Of a DNA stretch of 57,021 nucleotides, positions 52,284 to 57,021 are shown piece by piece. Under the pieces are notes generated by a model. It saw only the letters and a program-made list of their open reading frames with translations, searched no databases and was not told where the DNA came from. How positions within the stretch are numbered: position 1 is the first letter of the stretch; every line of letters begins with the position of its first letter. A program made the translations under genes and the position numbers. The stretch lies in the NCBI GenBank assembly GCA_964500965.1, contig CAZCQZ010000009.1, positions 1 through 57,021 of the forward strand, in the 5' to 3' direction. The DNA is from JAISGQ01 sp964500965. GTDB taxonomy: Bacteria; Bacillota; Clostridia; Oscillospirales; Acutalibacteraceae.

Positions 52284-52969
52284 TGCTTGACCTCAAACTT
52301 ATATCCGACGCCCCAGACGGTTTTTAAGCTCCACTGGTCGCTCACACCCTCAAGCTTCTCGCGCAGACGCTTTACGTGCACGTCAACGGTACGCGAATCG
52401 CCGTAATAGTTAAAGCCCCACACCTCGTCAAGAAGCTGGTCGCGTGAAAAAACGCGGTTGGGATTGCTTGCGAGGTGATAAATAAGCTCCATTTCTTTAG
52501 GGGGTGTATCCACCTGCTTGCCGTCCACACGAAGTTCATAATTATTAAGGTTTATTGAAAGCTTGTCAAAGCTTACAACCTTGCGCTCGTTGGGGTCACT
52601 CTTTCCGCTTCTGCGAAGTACCGCCTTGATACGTGCGATTACCTCCTTAGCCTCAAAGGGCTTTACGACATAATCATCGGCACCAAGCTCAAGACCCAGT
52701 ATTTTATCAAAGGTTTCGCCCTTTGCGGTGAGCATTATTATAGGGCACTGGCTCTTTTTCCTTATTTCCCTGCACACATGCCAGCCGTCAAATTCCGGGA
52801 GCATTATGTCCAGAAGAATCAAATCCGGATTTTCCGCTTCAAAGCATTCGAGAGCGCGCTTGCCGTCGTTCGCTATGACAGTAGTATAACCCTCTTTTTC
52901 CGTATAAAGACGGAGAAGTTCACATATATTCTGGTCATCATCAACTATAAGTATTTTCCCTGTTTCCAT
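52280..52969 (-). CDS. OmpR-type response regulator
   Basis: 229 residues: receiver with acidic pair VDDDQ and phospho-acceptor in LILLDIMLPEFDG (Asp near 54), Lys in VVKPF, and a winged-helix domain ending SRTVDVHVKRLREKLE and GVGYKF. Pairs with the overlapping kinase gene. Together with the downstream HtrA protease it looks like an envelope-stress system of the Css type (inference). Confidence 0.93.
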   Translation of the reverse strand: METGKILIVDDDQNICELLRLYTEKEGYTTVIANDGKRALECFEAENPDLILLDIMLPEFDGWHVCREIRKKSQCPIIMLTAKGETFDKILGLELGADDYVVKPFEAKEVIARIKAVLRRSGKSDPNERKVVSFDKLSINLNNYELRVDGKQVDTPPKEMELIYHLASNPNRVFSRDQLLDEVWGFNYYGDSRTVDVHVKRLREKLEGVSDQWSLKTVWGVGYKFEVKQ

Positions 52970-53130
52970 TTAAATTCCACCTCATTTTCAATCTTTCGGG
53001 ACTTTTTGTTTCAGGTGCTTTAGATATTTTAACACATAATTGTGAACAGATAAAGTATTTTCGTAACATGAATATAAATTTTATCTCTGTCAATCCTTTC
53101 GGTGACAATATTCAGCGAAAGGGTGTTTAT

Positions 53131-54381
53131 ATGAACAGAGAATCGGGACCGCTGTGGACATCGGTTGACAGAGTTTATCGGCAATATCCGTGGCTTGCGG
53201 AAGATGCGGAGTGCTCCGTGTGCGTTATCGGAGGAGGGCTTACCGGCGCGTTGTGTGCGCTCAGACTTGCACAGGAGGGCGAAAACGTAATTTTGCTCAC
53301 CTCAGGACAAATCGGCTATGCCGCAACTGCCGATTCTTCTCCGTGCGTCAGCTTTGATTTCGGACACAGAATCGTGGAGCTTAAACGGCGCATAGGCGCA
53401 GACAACGCCGTAAGTCTTCTACGTGCAGGTGAACGTGCGATTGATATTATGGAATCTCTCACTGCGGAGCTTGACGGCGATTTCGGCTTCAGACGCTGTG
53501 ATTCGCTTCTGTACACAAATGACGAACGTGAGCTTGAACTGTTCAATCGCGAATATCTTATCCGAAAGCACAACGGCTTTGACTGTTCTTTTATGAATAA
53601 GACCGCCGCACGAGATATTTTTTCTTTCCCTGTTCAGGGCGGCATTTTTTCAAAAGGGCTTGCCGCACGTTTTGACCCGTATGCCCTGACCCATTTGTGC
53701 CTGGAAAAAGCGGTGCGGCTCGGCGCAAGAGTGTTTGAAAACACAAAGGTCGAGCAGCTTGATTCCCAGGGGAAATATGTAGTTATAAACACCGATACAA
53801 GGCAAACTGTTTTTGCCGACAACTGCGTGCTTGCAATCGGCAGTGCCTTTGCGGAGATATTAAACGTTCCGATTCAATATCTCACCGGCTTTTATTCCGT
53901 GAGTACCCCTGTGAAAAGCTTTGCCGGGTGGACGGGAAAATGCGTTGTGCGTACATGGGCACAGCCCGGCTTTACGATTTCGCCCACTCCCGACAACAGA
54001 ATTTATTGCGGCGGTCTTGAAACCTCGGCAATAAACGAAAACGGAAAGCTGTACGGCGTTTTGAATGCCACTGCGCTGAGTGCCAAACGCTACGAGGAGC
54101 TTGAAAATGCTGTACGATGTCACTTCCCGGCAATTGATGTGGATAATTTTGAAATTAACCGTCCGGTAAGAGCAGCCGTTACTCAGGATATGCTGCCTAT
54201 TATCGGCACTGACGATAATCATGCAAAATGTTTCTTTGCATGTTGCACCGGAAACAGTGCCGCGCTGTATTCCATGCTGGCGTCGGACATGATGACCGCT
54301 AATCTGTCGGGCGTTCAAAGAGACGATGATTTTCTCTTTTCACCTGTTCGCTTTTCGATAAAGCAGGCAAGAAGCAGATAA
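53131..54381 (+). CDS. FAD-dependent oxidoreductase (DAO family)
   Basis: 416 residues. FAD-binding GGGLTGALCALRLAQEGE near residue 30, substrate-domain regions HRIVELKRRIGADNAVSLLRAGERAI and ARFDPYALTHLCLEKAVRLGA, and near the end RPVRAAVTQDMLPIIGTD. Resembles glycine/D-amino-acid oxidase-like enzymes; the C-terminal Rieske domain of some relatives is missing. Substrate unknown. Start at 53131 has GAAAGGGTG upstream; an earlier in-frame ATG at 53068 lacks a site. Confidence 0.85.
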   Translation: MNRESGPLWTSVDRVYRQYPWLAEDAECSVCVIGGGLTGALCALRLAQEGENVILLTSGQIGYAATADSSPCVSFDFGHRIVELKRRIGADNAVSLLRAGERAIDIMESLTAELDGDFGFRRCDSLLYTNDERELELFNREYLIRKHNGFDCSFMNKTAARDIFSFPVQGGIFSKGLAARFDPYALTHLCLEKAVRLGARVFENTKVEQLDSQGKYVVINTDTRQTVFADNCVLAIGSAFAEILNVPIQYLTGFYSVSTPVKSFAGWTGKCVVRTWAQPGFTISPTPDNRIYCGGLETSAINENGKLYGVLNATALSAKRYEELENAVRCHFPAIDVDNFEINRPVRAAVTQDMLPIIGTDDNHAKCFFACCTGNSAALYSMLASDMMTANLSGVQRDDDFLFSPVRFSIKQARSR

Positions 54382-54414
54382 TACTGTCAGGAGCTGTAAA
54401 ATTTCCGAAAAAGA

Positions 54415-54446
54415 AAAAGCAATCATCAAAACTGATGATTGCTTTT
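54415..54446. terminator. Bidirectional terminator between the FAD oxidoreductase gene and 5S rRNA
   Basis: 14-bp perfect stem AAAAGCAATCATCA (54415-54428) / TGATGATTGCTTTT (54433-54446), loop AAAC, T-runs both ways. Confidence 0.9.
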
Positions 54447-54448
54447 AT

Positions 54449-54564
<116 letters not shown>

Positions 54565-54568
54565 TTGT

Positions 54569-54623
54569 CTCAGGTGTTCCTGAGAACGTTATAGATATTA
54601 CCACAGCATTTCACAAAATGCAA
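54569..54623 (-). promoter_or_regulatory. Promoter and leader hairpin of the isolated 5S rRNA
   Basis: Minus strand TTGCAT (54618-54623), 17-base spacer, TAATAT (54595-54600). The short leader has a hairpin CTCAGG/CCTGAG (54569-54584) directly before the mature 5' end, a likely processing signal. Confidence 0.72.
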
Positions 54624-54661
54624 GCATTTTTTTAAAAAAGTTTTAAATTGTTGAATTTAAC

Positions 54662-54690
54662 TTGAAATTTCCACCATTAGCAATTATAAT
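54662..54690 (+). promoter_or_regulatory. Promoter of the sirtuin gene
   Basis: TTGAAA (54662-54667), 17-base spacer, TATAAT (54685-54690), 33 bases ahead of the ATG. Confidence 0.78.
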
Positions 54691-54722
54691 TTGTACAAAT
54701 AAACCATTACAGGTGACTTATC

Positions 54723-55433
54723 ATGTTTGAAGAAAGGCTTTCCGAGTTAATCAAAGCAAGCAGCCGCATCGTATTTTTCGGCGGTGCCGGGGTTTCCACC
54801 GAGAGCAATATCCCCGATTTCAGAAGCGACAACGGAATATATAAGCAAAAACATCAATATCCGCCGGAATATATTCTCAGCCACGATTTTTTCATTGAAC
54901 ACACAGAGGAATTTTACGATTTTTACAGAAATAAAATGATTTTTCCGCAGGCTCAGCCAAACAAGGCACACCTTGCACTGTCCGAGCTTGAAAAGCGTGG
55001 CAAGCTGACCGCGGTTATCACCCAGAACATTGACGGTCTGCACCAGGCGGCAGGCTCCAAAAACGTTCTTGAACTTCACGGCTCGGTACACAGAAACTAC
55101 TGTATGAAATGCAACAAAGCCTACGGACCGGAATCCATAACGGAAAGCAGCGGCATTCCGCGCTGTGATTGCGGAGGAATAATAAAACCCGATGTTGTGC
55201 TTTACGGCGAGGCTCTCAACAGTAACGTGCTTCTTTCCGCACGGCAGTGCATTGCAAATTGTGATTTGCTGATAGTCGGCGGCACATCTCTGACAGTTTA
55301 TCCTGCCGCCGGGCTTGTAGGCTACTGCCATGGCAAAATTGTAATCATCAATCGTTCCGCAACCGATTTCGACAATGCCGCCGACCTTTGCATCTCCGGC
55401 TCAATCGGAGAGGTTCTTCATAATGCTCTGTAA
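54723..55433 (+). CDS. NAD-dependent protein deacylase (Sir2)
   Basis: 236 residues: NAD-binding GGAGVSTESNIPDFRS near residue 20, TQNIDGLH near 99, catalytic His in LHGSVH, zinc cysteines in CMKCNK and CDCGG, and VVLYGE, VGGTSLTVYPAAGLV. Removes acyl groups from lysine using NAD. AGGTGA precedes the ATG. Single-gene unit. Confidence 0.93.
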   Translation: MFEERLSELIKASSRIVFFGGAGVSTESNIPDFRSDNGIYKQKHQYPPEYILSHDFFIEHTEEFYDFYRNKMIFPQAQPNKAHLALSELEKRGKLTAVITQNIDGLHQAAGSKNVLELHGSVHRNYCMKCNKAYGPESITESSGIPRCDCGGIIKPDVVLYGEALNSNVLLSARQCIANCDLLIVGGTSLTVYPAAGLVGYCHGKIVIINRSATDFDNAADLCISGSIGEVLHNAL

Positions 55434-55442
55434 TAGGTTGAA

Positions 55443-55547
55443 TTATATTACTTTAAGTAATAACGTTCCGTCAATTAAACCCAATACGATTAACAGCACT
55501 ATTAAAAAGCCGATGATTCCCATGATTACATAAAGTCCTTTTCTCAT
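55443..55547 (-). CDS. Small 34-residue membrane protein
   Basis: Start MRKGLYVIMGIIG, then a continuous hydrophobic helix through residue 25, a short GLIDGT turn and the end LLLKVI. ATG with GAGGTG nine bases upstream, TAA stop, and its own consensus promoter about 50 bases further up. The N-terminal Arg-Lys would stay in the cytoplasm. No family recognised; it could assist a membrane complex. It is too short for common gene finders. Confidence 0.6.
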   Translation of the reverse strand: MRKGLYVIMGIIGFLIVLLIVLGLIDGTLLLKVI

Positions 55548-55596
55548 TGCCGATACACCTCTGACACTGCGTCTTATCCATATTCTCTATATTATC

Positions 55597-55626
55597 AGTA
55601 TACTATCGCAAATTAAGCGGTGTCAA
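55597..55626 (-). promoter_or_regulatory. Promoter of the 34-residue protein gene
   Basis: Minus strand TTGACA (55621-55626), 18-base spacer, TATACT (55597-55602); start near 55590. Confidence 0.78.
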
Positions 55627-55671
55627 GGGAAATGACATATTATGTCGAAGTGTTGCCGGCTTTTCCGAAAA

Positions 55672-55704
55672 AGCAAAATACCCTGCTCCGAAAGAGCAGG
55701 GTAT
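55672..55704 (-). terminator. Terminator of rpmB
   Basis: 11-bp perfect stem ATACCCTGCTC (55678-55688) / GAGCAGGGTAT (55694-55704), loop CGAAA, T-rich on the minus strand. Confidence 0.88.
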
Positions 55705-55723
55705 ATGATTTTCAGCAACGCGC

Positions 55724-55912
55724 TTAGATAGCACGGGTCACCTTACCGGAACGCAGGCAGCGAGTGCAAGCATGAACTCTTTTAGGAGAACCGGCTACGA
55801 TAGCCTTAACACGCTTTACGTTGGGCTTCCAGGTTCTGTTAGAACGTCTGTGAGAGTGAGACTGTCTGATGCCGAAAGAAACTTCCTTACCGCAGAAATC
55901 ACATTTTGCCAT
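55724..55912 (-). CDS. rpmB: 50S ribosomal protein L28, zinc-binding form
   Basis: 62 residues starting MAKCDFCGKEVSFG; QSHSHRRSNRTWKPN is the family core. CDFC and CTRC give a four-cysteine zinc site (C+ form). ATG 55912 has AAAGGAGGTG upstream. The longer frame to 55981 reaches into the promoter. Confidence 0.97.
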   Translation of the reverse strand: MAKCDFCGKEVSFGIRQSHSHRRSNRTWKPNVKRVKAIVAGSPKRVHACTRCLRSGKVTRAI

Positions 55913-55952
55913 GGATCTGCACCTCCTTTGAGTAAAACTAAGCAACAAAATT

Positions 55953-55981
55953 ATTTTAGCAGAACAAGTTAAAATATGCAA
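55953..55981 (-). promoter_or_regulatory. Promoter of rpmB
   Basis: Minus strand TTGCAT (55976-55981), 17-base spacer, TAAAAT (55953-55958). Confidence 0.72.
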
Positions 55982-56110
55982 TAGTTTTTGAGAAAATATT
56001 TTAATGAGTAATTCGCGTGGGATTTTGATGCCGAAAGTAACAACCGCGATTGTGATATTGAAATTACCGCTTAGGACAACTGACTGTAATAAGTATGATT
56101 TTACAGGTTC

Positions 56111-56150
56111 AAACGCCGAAAGTCCGCATAATCACAGACGTTCGGCGTTT
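56111..56150. terminator. Hairpin downstream of the YebC-family gene, possible terminator
   Basis: AAACGCCGAA (56111-56120) / TTCGGCGTTT (56141-56150), 20-base loop. The T-run is weak on the minus strand. The rest of 55982-56156 holds nothing recognisable. Confidence 0.45.
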
Positions 56151-56156
56151 TATCAA

Positions 56157-56891
56157 TTATTCAAAATCGGGTGCGTCCCAGGAGTGCCATACGTCCTGAA
56201 CATCGTCATTATCTTCGAGCATATCGAGAAGCTTCTGCATTTTGGTAACCATTTCAGGGTCTTCGATTGTTGTATATGTATCGGGAATCTTCTCAACATC
56301 GGCGTTTACAAATTCATAGCCCTTTGCCTCAAGTCCGTCGCGAACAGCGGAAAAGTCGTCCTCCTCGGTGTAAATGACGTAAACATCTTCATCGGTCTTG
56401 AAGTCGGACGCGCCCAGCTCCAGAGCCTCCTCCATAAGCTGCTCCTCGTCGATATCCTCCGCTTCGATAGCGATAACGCCCTTTGTCGAAAACATAAACG
56501 AAACACAGCCGGTAGTGCCGAGGTTGCCGCCGTTTTTATCGAAATAATGGCGCAAATCACCTGCTGTGCGGTTCCTGTTGTCGGTGAGAGTTTCAACTAT
56601 TACCGCAACTCCGCAAGGACCGTAGCCCTCATATGTAAGAGCTTCGTACTCTTTGCCGTCATTGTCGCCGGAAGCCTTTTTGATAACTCTTTCAATATTA
56701 TCATTGGGAACGTTGAGAGACTTTGCCTTTGCAATGCAGTCCTTGAGCTTGGGGTTTGAGGCAGGGTCAGCTCCGCCGCTCTTAACGGCAACGGCGATTT
56801 CTCTGCCTATTTTCGTGAAAACCTTTGCACGCTGACCATCGGTTTTTTCTTTTTTTCTCTTGATTGTACTCCATTTATTATGTCCTGACAT
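56157..56891 (-). CDS. YebC/PmpR family protein
   Basis: 244 residues with the full family sequence: MSGHNKWSTIKRKKEKTDG, FTKIGREIAVAVKSGGADPASN, NVPNDNIERVIKKA, YEGYGPCGVAVIVE, NRTAGDLRHYFDKNGGNLG. Long annotated as transcription regulators; recent work links members to translation of proline-rich stretches. ATG with GGAGGG upstream. Confidence 0.94.
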   Translation of the reverse strand: MSGHNKWSTIKRKKEKTDGQRAKVFTKIGREIAVAVKSGGADPASNPKLKDCIAKAKSLNVPNDNIERVIKKASGDNDGKEYEALTYEGYGPCGVAVIVETLTDNRNRTAGDLRHYFDKNGGNLGTTGCVSFMFSTKGVIAIEAEDIDEEQLMEEALELGASDFKTDEDVYVIYTEEDDFSAVRDGLEAKGYEFVNADVEKIPDTYTTIEDPEMVTKMQKLLDMLEDNDDVQDVWHSWDAPDFE

Positions 56892-56962
56892 AATAACCCT
56901 CCGTGTTCAAAATTAAGTGCCGGAAAGCGCAAAACACTTCGCTTCACCTCAAATACCATGAT

Positions 56963-56991
56963 ATTTTAGCACAGATGAAGCCGCGATACAA
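56963..56991 (-). promoter_or_regulatory. Promoter of the YebC-family gene
   Basis: Minus strand TTGTAT (56986-56991), 17-base spacer, TAAAAT (56963-56968). Confidence 0.7.
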
Positions 56992-57021
56992 GATGTAAAG
57001 TTCACTTCTGCGTTGATTTGT

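Noticed and set aside
56004..56759. 251-codon plus-strand frame opposite the YebC-family gene
   Set aside because: The minus-strand frame carries an unmistakable YebC sequence; this one has none.

Overview
The window looks like chromosome from a spore-forming Gram-positive of the class Clostridia, most likely an Oscillospiraceae/Ruminococcaceae-type organism (inference). The signs are a complete spoIIIAA-AH operon, Firmicutes gene orders (tilS-hpt-ftsH, gdpP-rplI-dnaB, rplU-prp-rpmA-obg), RNase J, a cleavable L27 leader with its protease Prp, GGAGG-type ribosome binding sites with many TTG/GTG starts, and consensus TTGACA-17-TATAAT promoters. No phage, insertion sequence or CRISPR array was seen.

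Layout. 1-5 kb (minus): lysS and greA, then a large PAS/GGDEF diguanylate cyclase. 5.3-7 kb (plus): tarI-tarJ for CDP-ribitol, behind a perfect promoter with a palindrome at the start site. 7.3-10.1 kb (minus): flavin reductase, a PadR/DUF1700/DUF4097 envelope-stress-like operon, and a small acidic membrane protein. 10.3-16.5 kb (plus): a zinc-ribbon membrane protein and the spoIIIA operon with a sigma-E-like promoter. 16.5-27 kb (minus): ftsH, hpt, tilS, dnaB, rplI, gdpP, RNase J and an unknown membrane protein. 27.1-32.7 kb (plus): a DUF436 protein, a poly-threonine surface protein, lepA, hemW and a DegV protein. 32.7-36.1 kb (minus): an ABC exporter and mgtE behind a long structured leader. 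36.2-45.4 kb: an unknown gene, tRNA-Thr(CGT), GtrA, a small membrane protein, a UvrD-like helicase, then a LytTR regulator, a soluble AgrC-like kinase and a pair of ABC exporters. 45.4-49.3 kb (minus): yitT, mrnC, obg, rpmA, prp, rplU. 49.3-53 kb (minus): a two-component system with an HtrA protease. 53-57 kb: FAD oxidoreductase, a lone 5S rRNA, a sirtuin, a 34-residue membrane protein, rpmB and a YebC-family regulator.

The most interesting non-coding signals are four. (1) A ~190-bp dispersed element occurs in two copies (7066-7262 and 11439-11625) whose terminal hairpin shows two compensatory base-pair changes. (2) A terminator/antiterminator arrangement with 21-bp-spaced direct repeats lies between the LytTR/kinase pair and the ABC exporters (41532-41605). 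(3) The ~200-nt leader of mgtE is strongly structured but does not show the M-box sequence I would expect. (4) A 34-residue membrane protein with its own consensus promoter lies at 55443-55547. A family of near-identical terminators built around C(GCAA)G or a similar loop also recurs across the window.
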